A stretch of DNA of 64,000 bases from Epiperipatus broadwayi (taxonomy: Eukaryota > Onychophora > Udeonychophora > Euonychophora > Peripatidae), in assembly GCA_028023455.1 (NCBI GenBank), contig JAQFVV010006221.1:2610001-2674000 (forward strand), in the 5' to 3' direction. The notes under the pieces were generated by a model that was given only the letters and a program-made list of their open reading frames with translations, was not told where the DNA came from and made no database searches. Shown here piece after piece: positions 21,388 to 33,795 of the stretch (position 1 is the stretch's first letter; every line of letters starts with the position of its first letter). The position numbers and the translations under genes were made by a program.

Positions 21388-22994
21388 TGTCCAATTAATA
21401 AGAATATAGAAGTAGATTAGAAAAAGAAAGAAGAGACATTGATATTAAAGAAATAAAAAAAAATTATTAGAAACTTACTCCAAAAACATTTGATTCAAGA
21501 CCACATAAGAAAACAAATTGGATTGGTTATGGTAATGCAGATCAATTTCAAGCATTAAAAGAAACTAGAGAAATGGCCAATGAATATGAATTACCATATT
21601 TCATTGCATTTGTAAAAGTATAAAAAGTCAATTAAACATTATAAGCATTTCTGTCATGATTAAACTTTTAGAAATGTTATATAAATCCAGGATATGATCA
21701 ATTTTGACAAATACTTATCTAAATATAACATGAATAATTAGACTATATGGTATCACTAAAAGACACATTGACAAAAAAGTGTAATATTGCTGCTCTATCA
21801 AATTAATTTTTAATTTACAGTAAGTATTTGATAGGATTTAATAAAAAATAATGAAAATAAAAATAAAAAAGGAGATTATTTAAATCTAGATTTTGCAAAT
21901 AATAATCGCAAAAAAACCTTCAATCTGCAGAAAACGTTACATGAAATATAAACTAACAACAGAAACTAAAGTCTTCAGATAAATACTAGAAAAACTAAAA
22001 CAATATATTTAATACTTTTTTTAAAAATAAATAAATAAATAATGCAAAACAAAATAAAGATTAATATTAATGAATTAGAAAAATTTGAAAACTGCAAATA
22101 CCTTAGTCAAAATTATTAATGCATAGAGAAATGAAATTAATCGCAGAATTAAATTTTGAAAAAGTGTTTTTCTAGAAATAATTAAATATTGTAAAGAATT
22201 ATTTTTGCATGCTTGAAAAGAAAGACTTTTAACAAATATATTCTATTAGTGCTTATTTATAAGTATATGATCCAGACATTTAATAGAAAGATAATTAAAT
22301 TATAGATCGTAGAACAATTAAAGACATATATGCTTTTACTTCTAAAATTAATTCCCATGATGCATTGTTTTATGCTAACTCCTAAGTTTTATGAATTTTC
22401 ATCTTGCTTATTAAGTAAATTACTTCCTCTGTTAATAAAGATAGACTCTTTTATTCTTTTTTACTATTTTTTTTTTAATACAATATCTTTAATTTATATA
22501 AATCAAATACCAATAGTCTATCATATTTAAGTTCATGCCGTTAAATAAAGAAATTGTTTGAACAATATTTATTTTGCATGCTTTAACTCTTTCATATTAG
22601 TGTTTTTTAAATTTCTTTTTCAATTAACTTCATGATTTACCATATAGGAGGTTCCCTCAAAAAAATAATTATATATGTATATTACTTTCACATTCTTTAT
22701 CAATACTATTTTTAAAATTATTAAGTAGTTTAATTACATTAAGTGGTACACTATATATAACATATCATTTATCATTTTATTATTGTCTTTTGCATTATAT
22801 GATACTGACATTGATTTTTTAACTTTGTTACTATTGACATTATATATCTTTTTTAAAAAATTTCAATTATTTGCCTAATGTATTCAATATTACATCCTGT
22901 TGATACCAGTTTCTGCATATAATCTCTAATTTTTTTTTTCTTATCACTTGTATATTTACATAATTTATTATTTCTAGCTAAAAATATCTTAATG

Positions 22995-23235
22995 AAACCA
23001 TTTTATACATTAAATTATACACTATACAGGCTTAAACCTGCATATATATGTAATGTATGCAGGGTTCGAATTCAGACTTTCACACGACCCTCAACTCTCC
23101 ATGCCATCTCATATTGCTGACCCACTTGATCACCCTCATGATGAAAAGATAAATAATCACCAATATACATATTTCATGCTAAAACAGCAATCATCAGTTG
23201 GTCCAGATTACTATCTTCACACATATATACATTAA
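22995..23235 (-). repeat. Family C repeat copy C3
   Basis: Carries ACTTTCACACGACCC, the AAAAGATAAATAATCACC block and the hammerhead at 23155-23209. On the minus strand it lies immediately downstream of the PLE reverse transcriptase remnant at 23580-23240, which suggests the family C repeat is, or resembles, that element's terminal repeat. Confidence 0.75.
23155..23209 (-). ncRNA. Hammerhead ribozyme motif, family C, intact core
   Basis: The minus strand reads AATC, TGGA, CCAA, CTGATGA, T, TGCT-GTTTT-AGCA, T, GAAA, a 3-bp stem III with a TG loop, the ATA triplet, TTGG, T, GATT. Compared with the copies at 246 and 8646, the stem III loop changes (CG, CA, TG) while the pairs are kept, as expected of a real stem. 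Confidence 0.7.
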
Positions 23236-23239
23236 AGGA

Positions 23240-23580
23240 ATTTTAGAGTCAGTATGTACATATTCTCTTTCCTTAATAATATTTATATATAATTTATAGT
23301 CAAAATGACCTTCAGATTTGATTATAATTATGCTTCCAAATTTTAATATTTTATTTTTCTTCTTCTTCTCCATAGTCCATTTCAAATTTGAAATGGACTA
23401 TGGAGAAACTTTTTATTAAATTTATAAATATTCTCTTGTTTCCACATACAAATACATCATTTATATATCTTCTATATATTGTAATATTTTTCTTTGTCAC
23501 TTTATTTTCAAAAGTAACTTTATTGCCTATGAATACAAGGAATAAATAGTAGAGCAAATACAAAGTGAAAAATTAAACAA
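23240..23580 (-). pseudogene. Penelope-like element reverse transcriptase remnant
   Basis: The minus frame gives IYRRYINDVFVCGNKRIFIN, then SFSIVHFKFEMDY. This matches the PLE RT motif around the catalytic Y-x-D-D (here YIND, first Asp replaced by Asn), followed by the usual H..IKF..E block. Further downstream, with a frame break, FDYKLYINIIKERE resembles the D..L.T.LY.K region. It is a short, broken fragment inserted upstream of family C copy C3. A perfect 42-bp palindrome (23366-23407) follows the HFKFEMDY codons. Confidence 0.55.
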
Positions 23581-23589
23581 ATTGTCTTG

Positions 23590-23960
23590 GAATTATGATG
23601 AGCGCTCGGACAGTTTGAGGAAGACTCACTCTTTTCAACAGCATTGTCCTTTTTCTAAAATTAAGAGTTTGGCGTCTTTACTTGACAAATCATGAGCAGG
23701 AAAACAATACACAATCTCCAGCCTTCTGATCATTATGGAAGGATTAATCCTTTGACTATCAATCACCCAAAATGGGCACCCCTAACCATGGTTCAGAGCC
23801 ATCTTAGTGGCTTATATATAGTGACTTTTGGATAGACCGTGAAGGAAGCCCCCCAGCACTGAAGCAAAAACTATTCTGGCATACAACACCAGCTTCTAGG
23901 TATCATAGATTCTTTCAGGTGAGATTAAGTGATACCTCATTTTATTCATAACTTCTTCAT
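23590..23960. other. Higher-GC island of unknown nature
   Basis: A stretch with clearly more G and C than its surroundings (for example GTGAAGGAAGCCCCCCAGCA at 23840-23859), with no supported ORF. It contains AAAACTATTCTGG near 23870, like a hammerhead 3' half, but no convincing CTGANGA partner. It may be a decayed fourth repeat family. Confidence 0.35.
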
Positions 23961-24532
23961 AAAGTGACAATGCATAATTATATATTTGGGACACATATGA
24001 TATTTCTGTTGTGCACCCTTGTTACACTTTATAATTGTCACTTATAATTAGCAACAATATTTTCATCTATAAACTTTAAAAACATCAATTATAAATTTTC
24101 TTGTTTAATCTCTTTTTTGATTAATATTTTTCTAGTAATCATTATTGATTCTTTCCCACCAATTGATGTATGTAACTCTTTCAACTTATGTTATATCATA
24201 ACATTAACTTTTCTCGATTTTACTTTTTTGATAACATTAACAAATTCAAATGATGAAGAAGCTATAAATTTACCTATCTAATATCTTTTCCACTAATTTG
24301 TGTATTTCACAGTGGCATACAAAAAATAAACTTCCAAAATTCATTTTTTAATGTAATTTTATATCTGCAAACACTCTTGGATAAATTCATTAGATGAATA
24401 TGGCTCCAAGTGTTTAATCCTATTAAATGGTTTTTACTGTGCAGTTTTTAACCCATTACTAATAAACTTCATCCTTCGAGATGCCATGTTATTGCCAACT
24501 GTATAAGAGAAATTCAAGTTTATTAACTGTAA

Positions 24533-24952
24533 AACCACTAAGAGATAGTGATCATGTGATGTTTAGTGGTTTAACACCAATCCTGCCTAATATGACAGTG
24601 GTGGCTATGGTTGTTAAAGAGCCAAAGTCACCAAAATGTATGGGTGCTAAATTGAGTTCAGACCCATATGACTATATAAGCTATTGAGCTTAGATTGAAA
24701 ATATTATTGTGTTTTCAATTTCATTCTCATAGTTTTGTAGTTAAGTAGAGATAAAAGGTGGCTGCTGGAGGGTTGCATTAGATCCTAAGATCTAGATGCA
24801 GTGCTCTCAGATCCAAGGCTCCACACTGATGAAGGCCACAAGCCAGAAACTAGTCTGGGGATATTGGAATAGTAGGCACTATATAGGGATTTTATGCACA
24901 AGCCTTCTGACATCCATTAGGGTGGCACTATTGTATGGAGAGTTTTGCCTGT
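24533..24952 (+). repeat. Family A repeat copy A7 with 13-bp target duplication
   Basis: TTATTAACTGTAA (24520-24532) and TTATTAGCTGTAA (24953-24965) flank a 420-bp copy. It begins AACCACTAAGAGATAGTGAT and ends GAGAGTTTTGCCTGTT. This is one of the best near-complete single units and carries an intact hammerhead at 24811-24869. Confidence 0.85.
24811..24869 (+). ncRNA. Hammerhead ribozyme motif, family A, intact core
   Basis: ATCCAA (24811-24816), GGC, TCCACA, CTGATGA (24826-24832), A, GGC-CACAA-GCC, A, GAAAC (24846-24850), TA, GTC (24853-24855), TGGGGA, TA, TTGGAA. Predicted cleavage is at 24855/24856. Stem I has one mismatch in the inner block and one in the outer. The core is complete. The base of stem II is an A-A mismatch. 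Confidence 0.75.
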
Positions 24953-25215
24953 TTATTAGCTGTAATAAATTTTTTTCAAACTACTATTTTTATCTTTGTT
25001 AAAACAAATTATTTCTTCTTTGTTTAAATCTGTCCTCATTGTTGTAATAAAATTACACCATATATTATCAATCCTATTATTCGTACACATACATTTAGAT
25101 ACTTGGTTAACTACAGCTTCATGTTTGTCATGATTCTCAAACGAACTTTCAACAATAAAAACCATTTCCATTTTATATTTATTCTATTATCCATTAACTT
25201 AGTGCATATTCTCTG

Positions 25216-25475
25216 CACATTTACTGCAGTTGGTAGAACATCTGACATGGGATAAGGAGGTCCCAGGATTAATTCTGGCCCTCACAGTTTTGATGCTCAA
25301 ACTTGCTATGAACTCTCGATCAATAAAACCATTAGCCTTTTTTTACCTGCATGGTTTAGCGCAATGGGTAGAGCATCTGACTTGGAATTGGGAGGTCCCA
25401 GGAATGATTTTGGCACTTGCAAGTCTCATATTCAAGCTTCTTATGAACATCAGAGCAATAAATCCATATGCCTTT
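25216..25475 (+). repeat. Two tandem tRNA-like SINE copies
   Basis: Two related units of about 125 bp start near 25225 and 25350. Each has a box A-like segment (TTTAGCGCAATGGGTAGAGC in the second), CATCTGAC, GGGAGGTCCCAGG, then a decayed box B, and a tail ending near AATAAAACCATTAGCC or AATAAATCCATATGCC. They look tRNA-derived and too diverged to be functional tRNAs. Confidence 0.6.
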
Positions 25476-25519
25476 TCTGTAATTGAACAAATGTTCATGC
25501 TCAAACAGCCTATTCTTAA

Positions 25520-25815
25520 GCCAATAAACATCACATGATCATTATTTCTTATGCTTGCTTATAACTGTTATTGAAACAGGCAAAACTCTCCATACAGTAT
25601 TGCCACTCAGTACAAGCCAGAGTAAGCTCCTCACTGATGTGAGGAGGCTCAGATCCAAGGCTCCTCACTGATGAAGGCCCCAATCCAGAAACTATTCTGG
25701 AGATATTGGATGAGTAGGCACTAGATGAGGATTTTATGCACAAGTCTTCTGGCATCCATTGATTACTCTGGCTTGCACTTGGCAATACTGTATGGAGAGT
25801 TTTGCCTGTTTTAAT
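25520..25815 (+). repeat. Family A repeat copy A8 with 13-bp target duplication
   Basis: Perfect duplications AGCCTATTCTTAA at 25507-25519 and 25816-25828 bracket a 296-bp copy. An inverted 5' segment (AAACAGGCAAAACTCTCC) is followed by a short partial repeat of the hammerhead 5' end (CTCCTCACTGATG near 25627), then the full motif and the GTTTTGCCTGTTTTA terminus. Confidence 0.85.
25653..25711 (+). ncRNA. Hammerhead ribozyme motif, family A, cleavage-side mutation
   Basis: ATCCAA, GGC, TCCTCA, CTGATGA (25668-25674), stem II weakened (GGC-CCCAA-TCC), GAAAC, TA, TTC in place of GTC, TGGAGA, TA, TTGGAT. The core boxes are intact. The stem III closing G is lost. Confidence 0.6.
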
Positions 25816-26799
25816 AGCCTATTCTTAATAACTATTTTATTTATATTCCAATAACTAGGATACCACTTTTGAAATAAGAATAAAAACTTTTTACTATATT
25901 TACTATCCAATTTATATATTAATTTAGTTTTATTTTTATTTTTAAAATAATTATATTTGTAAGTATTCCCATATTTCCATTTAGTTGAATAAATAATATG
26001 GACTAATGCATTTGTGTTTCATAATGAAAAACATTTTCAATTTTTTTAATAATTGTATTAATTATAAATTCATTTAAAATGCACAAATCAAATATGAAAA
26101 TTTTAATTATTTAACAAATTTTATTTTGCAACAATTGGATAAACATTGAAAAGTGCATTTCTTAAAGAAAACAATCCTACAATTTTAGTTTCATTTATTT
26201 TATAAGAGCTTTTCCAATTTCACAACTATCCATTATAATGATTTAAATATGTAAACTCAATATATATGAATCATAATAATTTTTAATTAAAACATTAAAG
26301 AATAAATAACTATAGAAGTGCTTTCCATTGCTGTAACATTATTTTTTTCAATTGCTTTTACTTATGAGATAATAAAATAGTGCATTATGGGAGTTAATTT
26401 TTTTGAATAAAAGCAGATAATGAAAGAGTGCATTATGGGAATTAATTGTTGAATAAAAACATTGTAAAAGATTGTGTTATAATAACTGACAGTGTTTATG
26501 CAGCTATTTGTTATTCAATGTTTTAAATAAATAGAGGCTTGCACAACAAATTTTACAAGACCCCCCCCAATTAAGATTTATACAACAAAGACATATACAC
26601 ATATATAATAAACTCTAGACAAACATATTTATGTCACATAATATATATATATTATTTTGGTGATAAACATGGAAAGTATTAAAAACTGATTGTTATCATA
26701 AAAAAAAATCAAGCAATAAAACTGCAAAAATTGTCACTTAGTAAAAATGCTATGACAAAAGCCATTGGTTAACATAGAACACATGTGCACACTTTAATA

Positions 26800-27430
26800 A
26801 ATTTTTATTAAAATTTTTTTTAAAATTTTTATTTTTTTTTTAAAAAATATTTTATTTATTTAATAAAAAAAAAAAAATTTTTTAAAAAAAAAATTATTTT
26901 ATATTTAATAAAAAATATAATTAAAAAAAAAAACACCAACCAACACACCCACCAAAAAAATTTTCTTTTTTTTTTTTTTTTTTATTATCATTAAGAAAAA
27001 AATAAAAAAAAATAATTATTTTTTTTTTATAAATTTTTTTAATAATTTTAAATAATTTTATATTTTTTTTAATATAATATTTAAAATAATTTATAAAATA
27101 TTTAAAATATTGTTTAAATTATTATATAATTTTTTTTATAATAAAAAAAAAAAAAAACAAAACTTTACTTTTTTTTAACCATTACCCTTTCTTAACAAAA
27201 GAGGAAAAGCAAAAAAAATCAAAAAAAAGTAATGGGGGGGGGGGGGGTGGTTTTGTTTTGTTTTTAATATTTATTTATTTTTATTTTTTTTTTATTAATT
27301 AAATATAAAAAAAAAAGCACCCACCCAACATATTTTTTATTTTTTTTAATAAAAGAAAAGAATATAAGAGGGAGGAAAAAAAGTAGCGATGAAGAGGGAA
27401 GAAAACCTCCCGTTTAGAAGAGTCATGCAT
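26800..27430. other. Homopolymer-dominated block, probable assembly or read artefact
   Basis: About 630 bp made almost wholly of long A and T runs plus C-rich and G-rich runs (13 consecutive G near 27234). Both sides carry the same 24-bp sequence starting GTTAACATAGAACACATGTG (26768-26791 and 27438-27461). It is unlike the rest of the window. It may be an uncorrected long-read stretch or a collapsed gap fill, not a biological element. Confidence 0.6.
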
Positions 27431-27461
27431 TATAAGAGTTAACATAGAACACATGTGCACA

Positions 27462-29700
27462 AGACATTTCAAAATCTTTATGAAAAGTTAGGTTAATTGA
27501 CTAATATTGAAAAAAAATTTCCAAGCAAGAAAGCAAAAGTAAATAATTTTTTATTAATGAAAATTTATTTTTTTGCTTTTAAAAGATTGTTTTAATATTT
27601 GCTATGAAGCAGAAAATAAAATTAGAAAGTAATATCAAGAAAAATAAAATTTCCAAATAAAGAAAATTGTCAATTTACAAAAATATTATAATGAAAACTA
27701 ATAACTGAGGCTGAGTTGTATATAGAAAAATGTTTTAGAGCCAAGATAAATTAGTTCATTAATGCTATAGAAAACATTCTAAGTGAGAAAGTAAAAGTAA
27801 AATGCGTTATTAATTAGTGAAAATTTGTTTTGCATTTAAAAGATCATTTTAATGACTAAGAATGTTTAGAAGGTCATCTTTTGAATTTTATTATGCAAAT
27901 TTTTATAAAAGACTACTGATCAATTTATATTTACAGAAAAATCTAACAGAGAGGCAAAAGTTATTTTATGTTAAATGGAAGTCTAAATCCTTAAAAAATA
28001 TGTCCTTAAAGGCAAGCAATGTATTGCAAGAATAATTTAGCTTACAATTTAATAGCAAGTTAAAATTAAAAAAATGAAAATTCTTTTTTATTATTGGATG
28101 AAAGTGCATGTATATGCTCTATTTATGTTCACTTATCTTTTATACTTAATATTACTACAGTTATTGTGTTGATTTCAATCTACTTAAGAAATTAATTTTT
28201 TACGTGATATCACAAATGTCACTAAATCTACCACTTGTTTTATTTTGCTGTAATATTTTATATAAATATAATTTGTCCATCTTACTTCAAATACGTTTTA
28301 GTAAGAAAATTTTTATTGTATGCAATAGACATATAACCTGATATTTTAATCACCCTGTGATCTTCCTCTGAGTCACAATCAATTATAAAAATCCATGTTT
28401 TAATGAAGAATATTTATTTTAGATTTGTCATTATTATTATCAATTAATTAATAAAATTATTAACCCTTATTTTAAATTATTACAATGAATTTATATACTA
28501 TAAAGTCGAATCTTGCATTATGATTTGTAGAGGTCTCTCTTGTTAAAATTAAGCATTCAAGGTGCATGCACTAAGGTTTTAGTCTTATATAAGTATACTA
28601 TGTTAAGTACTTTGTCCAAAGTTATATACTAAAGTAATGACTCTTTAACATTGTTAAGAGTCACTTTAAAGTTCATACAATTTATTAACATGATACATGA
28701 CTATTTTGTTTATGGCTAATATAACCATGATACTATCTGGCTCTGAATTGAGGTGTTCATTTTAATGACCTTATTTATATATAACCAACAGCTAGTATGT
28801 TTCTTATGTGCAGACACAAATGGATCCCCAATGTGTAGCATTATTTAGCTTACGTGGTTAGATGTATAGAATCATATTTTCTATATCAATACACATTTTT
28901 ATTCCGTTACAAATGTATAACAGAAATCTGATTTTATAAAAGTGTGTCCTATTATTCTAAAGCAATGTATATATTAAGTATACAGATTATCTATAAATAA
29001 AAGACATATATAAAATATTAGTTCACCTATTTTACACATATATTTACGTTTAAATGTAAAGTATACATAAAATGTATAAACACAGATTATTAAAATATTT
29101 ATTGATGAAGTATAGTTATGAGTGGAAACGTAATTTACATATAATTACCATTTATCTATACTACCTGTATGTAAATATTGTAAGTAAAATAATAAGATTA
29201 TTAAAAAGTTTTTAAAATTTCACACCCTACTGATATGATAATTGTTTTTATATAGGAACATATATATGCATGCCCACACATTTATATAATTCTTGTTTAA
29301 GCAATTAACTTTTTTTTGCATTATGTTAGATTTTATAATAAATAAGCTTGATTTTAACAGTATAATATAGTATACTAAATATAGTTCTAAAATATTTAAC
29401 AATTTTGCATATAAAAGCGATACTAAATCAAATAATTTATTCTACACCTACATAACGGATGCTTTAATCACGTTTTTTATACAAAGATTTTTAAAATAAA
29501 TTGCAAACATTTATTTCCACAATAAACTTTTAAACATGACAGAAATTGAGTGGTTTTTTTTCCAATTCACTAATTGTTATAATTAAAATCTTCTACTATA
29601 ATAGAGATTTTTAATTTCTCTAATAAAAATAATACAATTTTTGTCTGTTTGTCTATAGAATATATATAAACATTAATTTTTGTTTTCCTAACTGGAAGGG
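27462..29700. other. AT-rich intergenic stretch, nothing recognised
   Basis: No ORF with family similarity, no RNA gene and no copy of the repeat families described here were seen on either strand. Confidence 0.5.
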
Positions 29701-29719
29701 GGAGACTATTATTATTAAA

Positions 29720-30022
29720 AAACAGGGTGTAATAACTACTCTTTCTTATTGCATTGCCAAATGTATACCATATAATACTAAATTGTCCATGCACTTTACT
29801 GTTACGCAATGTTTTATTTACCACCCTTTTTTACAGTTTACAGTTTTGATTGCCCCAGCAATCTTCTTCAGAACTTTATATCTCCTAGCCTCAACTGCTA
29901 AATTCAAATTTTTTTTAAAAATTGTAAACTGTAAAAAAATGGTGGTAAATAAAGCATTGTATAACAGTAGTAAAGTGCATGGACAATTTAGTATGGTAAA
30001 AAACAGGGTAATAATGTAGTAA
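29720..30022. repeat. Foldback element
   Basis: ACTAAATTGTCCATGCACTT (29777) is the complement of the right end (AAGTGCATGGACAATTTAGT near 29975). The arms also share GGTAAATAAA/TTTATTTACC and the ACAGTTTACA block around a central 70-bp loop. It is non-coding. Confidence 0.7.
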
Positions 30023-32362
30023 TAATTTCAGCCTCCTGTTTAGAGATTAGAATGAACTTGGTTTTTTTTTTATTTAAGTAGCAAAAAGAATTCCAATATC
30101 AGAATATTTTTCCAATAGACATTATGGGCTAGAAATCAAAAGTAACCACAAAAGTATGAATCATAAGTCTATATTTTTATCATAAAGAAAAAAACCCCTG
30201 ATAGTACGGTGTAATCTTCATTTCTAGTTGAGAAGGTATCATTAGTATGATAAAGGTCTTCATCATTATTTAATATTACTATTCAAATTAAAATGAGTAA
30301 TTGTTTATAAAAAATACTGTATATGTATATCATCGTAATCATCATCATTGAAATTATTATCATTCCACTGTGTAATGATGGTCTCTCAGAGTTTAACCCA
30401 ATTTCTAAGATTCATAACTTCTCTTGTCTACATTATACTAACATACTTCCTTATTTCATCTGTCCATCTCACATGAGGTCTTTTTCTAGGTCTTTTACAA
30501 TCTTTTGGAATCTCATTTAAGATTTCAGTTGTCAATCTATTATTACCTGTTTTACCAATATGTCCAGCTCAGTTCCATTTCAATTTTTTAATTATATTAA
30601 TAATGTCAATGATACTTACTTGTCTGAAAGTATGCAATGATGATATTTTAGTTGTAATTACATGTTGGACTATTTACATCATTTAACATTAATTGTTAAA
30701 TATCTTTATTAAAATTAGATGATCCTCATAGTACAAAATTTTGTCTGTCTGTTAACTTTGATGAATGGCATAGTTGATTAGAGCAACATCTTAAATTCGA
30801 TATTCATTCCTGATTTGGTTCCCATACTAGTACTGTCACAGGTTAAACTAGCAATTCCCAAAAAAAAGAGAAAATAATACCAATTATAAGGCTATGCTAT
30901 GCACTTATCAGTGTGCTGTTATTAACAATTAAATGCATTTGAAAAGTTTAAATAAAGTTTGGACTTTTCTGAAGATATTTATCAAATAATATTAAATAAT
31001 GGAATTAGTCTAATATATTATTACAATCAATGCTTTTATTTGCTTTCTCATCCAGACATTTTGCTTTGGATTTCTGCTTATTATTCCCATCATACATTTC
31101 TCCATACATCTCTCCATATGCCATTAGATGGTTTGAAGTCTCTGAATTAATCTTCTGTTGTGTCCAAGTTTAAGATTCATAAGTACTAATTAGCAAAACA
31201 GAATTATTAAAAATCTTCCCCTTCAAAGCCATAGCTATAATTCCTTCTAATATTAAATTATTTCTATCAAAAACACTCTCTTTATGTTTAATCCTATGAA
31301 TAATTTCATCTACTGTTTTCTATGTATATTAATAATCTGACCAAGATATGTGATGTTGTTCTTCTTCTAGTTTCTGATTATCAATTTTTTCTGAGAAAAT
31401 AATTTGAAAAATACCTTTTTTAGTTCTATTTTCTTATTTTTATCAGATAATTCTTGCAACATTTTTCGAAGCTCTGAAGTTATTTACAAAATCAAACACA
31501 TTTTCTAAAAAAACATTTCAGTAATTGTTGAGGAAAAGCACTGTTATTTATTATAGTAAAAATATTTTCAAAAGTTTTATTGAATAGATAATTTCCATTT
31601 ATTTTACATTCTTTGCTTACCATTTCACAAAATACTTTTTATAAAACTGCTGTAAAAGTTTTGGAGATGTGGAATTATCGTGTTGAGCACACATTAATGC
31701 CAATATTTTTAGAGTCATCATGTAATCTAATCACTACTGTTATATTTTGATAAATATCTTTCAGAATATAAGACAATACCATAGGTCTTAATCTTGATGG
31801 TCTACAGCTCTAATCACTGTGAAAATCCATAATCTGCAAATCTAAAGCATAATAGCAAGTCATATTAATTGGTTCTTTTTATAACTTCTGTCAATACTTG
31901 AGTATGATCTATTGTTCTAAAACCATTTCAAAAATTCAATTTGTTCTTTTGGATAGTTTGATTTGAAAGTTTACTGCAGATGAATTATAATTATATTGGT
32001 AGACCTAATAGGTTTGTACTATCTTCTTTATCAGTTTTGTTAAATATTATTTCAATTTTGTTTATCATTTAGATATTTGGTATAAAGTATTTGCTAACAA
32101 CTTTTCTACTTTTTTATCTGCTGTTTTTAAGATGCCAATAGTTATGACATCATTTCCTGGAGTTTTTGCCTTTTTCATAGATTTAATTGTATGTCTCACA
32201 GCTTCATTTAAAATACATGACACTGCAGAAAATGTAGTAAATGAAATGATTACATTTTGTTTTGTGCTTTATTATTGTACAATTCTTTATAGAATTCTTC
32301 CATATGTTTTTTAAGTGTCATCTTTTTTTCTTATAGCTGAAATAACTTTTACTCTAATACCA

Positions 32363-32696
32363 TTACAAAAAAAATAAAGTCAGATGTCACATGACCTAAT
32401 TTAATAAGCTTGTATTTACAAATGTTATATAGAGAGCTCACAAAATAAGATCTTAACAGGCTTTGAGAATATTTAAGTTAGATAGCTGGATTAGAAGACA
32501 TATGAATATCTTAAAATTTCAGATTTTCTATTTAATAGTTATACATTAGATAAAGTGCTAGGCTTGTTCTGGTATTTTTAATCTAATTCTTGAATATCCT
32601 AATACCTCAATGAGGAAGCCACTAGCAGAAACCATTCTGGGGTTGGGGGTATTCTCAAGGCTTGTTAAGAGCTTATTTTGTGAGCTGTACATATAA
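32363..32696 (+). repeat. Family B repeat copy B3, inserted in LINE, 13-bp target duplication
   Basis: Perfect duplications TACTCTAATACCA at 32350-32362 and 32697-32709 flank a 334-bp insert in the dead LINE. The insert has the family B block TGTCACATGACCTAATTTAA and its inverted 3' counterpart, with a hammerhead motif at 32592-32654. Confidence 0.85.
32592..32654 (+). ncRNA. Hammerhead ribozyme motif, family B, strong stem I, mutated core
   Basis: GAATATCC (32592-32599), TAATA, CCTCA, ATGAGGA (32610-32616, C3 to A), AGC-CACTA-GC, A, GAAAC (32628-32632), CA, TTC, TGGGG, TTG plus G, GGGTATTC (32647-32654). The outer block pairs over 8 bp and the inner over 5 bp. This is the best stem I in family B. 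The C3 and stem III changes should inactivate it. Confidence 0.65.
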
Positions 32697-33554
32697 TACT
32701 CTAATACCAAGATGTAGTTTTATAATTTTGAAACTTATTCTCTTCTATGACTTCTCTTGCCAATTCACATTTATACTTTCTTATATCATTATTAACTCTT
32801 TTTCGTACTAAATTACATAACTCCAAATATTCAATTCTTCTTAATGAATTATTTGAAAATATTCTCATATTCTATTCTCATATTCCTGCTTTTCTTTGTA
32901 CCTTATCACTGGTGGATTCCTGCCTTTTTGTATCAACTATCTTTGTTGCAGCTGTTAACAGAATATCACTTATCTTCTTATGTGAGTTTAGTTTGAATCA
33001 TTTTTAAAGTCTATCAATACTTTAATTCATTGTAATGTTTCTGAAGATTACAAATATCAATTGTCAATATTTCCTTCCTCTAGTTTTTGCATTAGCATGT
33101 GTTTTACACTTTCTTAATTGATAATCACTACTTGTGTTGAACCTATTACAAATGTCACTGCCTTAAATATGTATATTCTGGTAATTGAAATATAATCCAA
33201 TTCTACTATATCTTCATTTGGATATTTCCATGACCATTTCCATTTTATTTTATTTTATTTAAAAGAAACAATTCATAATATATTTTTCTTTTTCTGCAAA
33301 TTCCAGAAGCTTGTGTTCTCTCTCATGTCTGTTACTACAAGCAAATTTATTCACATCACTTTTATCTTTCTTATATATACCAGTTATTCTAGCATTAATC
33401 TCCCATGGCAATTGTAAAATGGTGATGGTGAGATAAAAAAGCATTTTGTGCATCAATATAAAAATTTTCCATTTCTTTATCATAATGAGAACTTATTAGG
33501 TATAAACCTGAAATATATGCATTTAGTCTTTTCTATTAAGTTGAATTATTAATC

Positions 33555-33795
33555 ACTAAACATCACATGATCACCATCTCTTATGCTAGCACATAACTGT
33601 TATTAAACAGGCAAAACTCTCCATACAGTAGTGCCACCCTGTGCCAACCAGAGTAATCAATGGATGCCAGAAGGCTTGTGCATAAAATCCCCATATAGTG
33701 CCTACCCATGGGGATTTTATACACAAGACCTCTGGCCTCCATTGATTACTCTGGTTGGCACAGGGTGGCACTAGTGTATGGAGAGTTTTGCCTGT
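33555..33795. repeat. Family A palindromic copy A9 with 14-bp target duplication
   Basis: TTGAATTATTAATC at 33541-33554 and 33796-33809 flank a 241-bp palindrome made of the 3' third of family A and its complement. The turn-round is at CCCATGGGG near 33710, short of the hammerhead, so no ribozyme is present. Confidence 0.85.

Larger units (their letters stand above)
20440..22340 (+). pseudogene. Degenerate RTE-type LINE reverse transcriptase
   Basis: The plus strand parallels the intact element at 41012-43996. Recognisable pieces match its EYLEFCKMVRK region (20530-20580), the EAGEEIEFFLAKLY region (20885-20935), QPREQAGFKSGFS (about 21495-21550), LREVIERTNEYELP (about 21555-21600) and NSYKYLGQIINTDG (about 22090-22120). 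Stops and indels break every frame. It is interrupted by family A copy A6 at 20940-21387. Confidence 0.7.
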
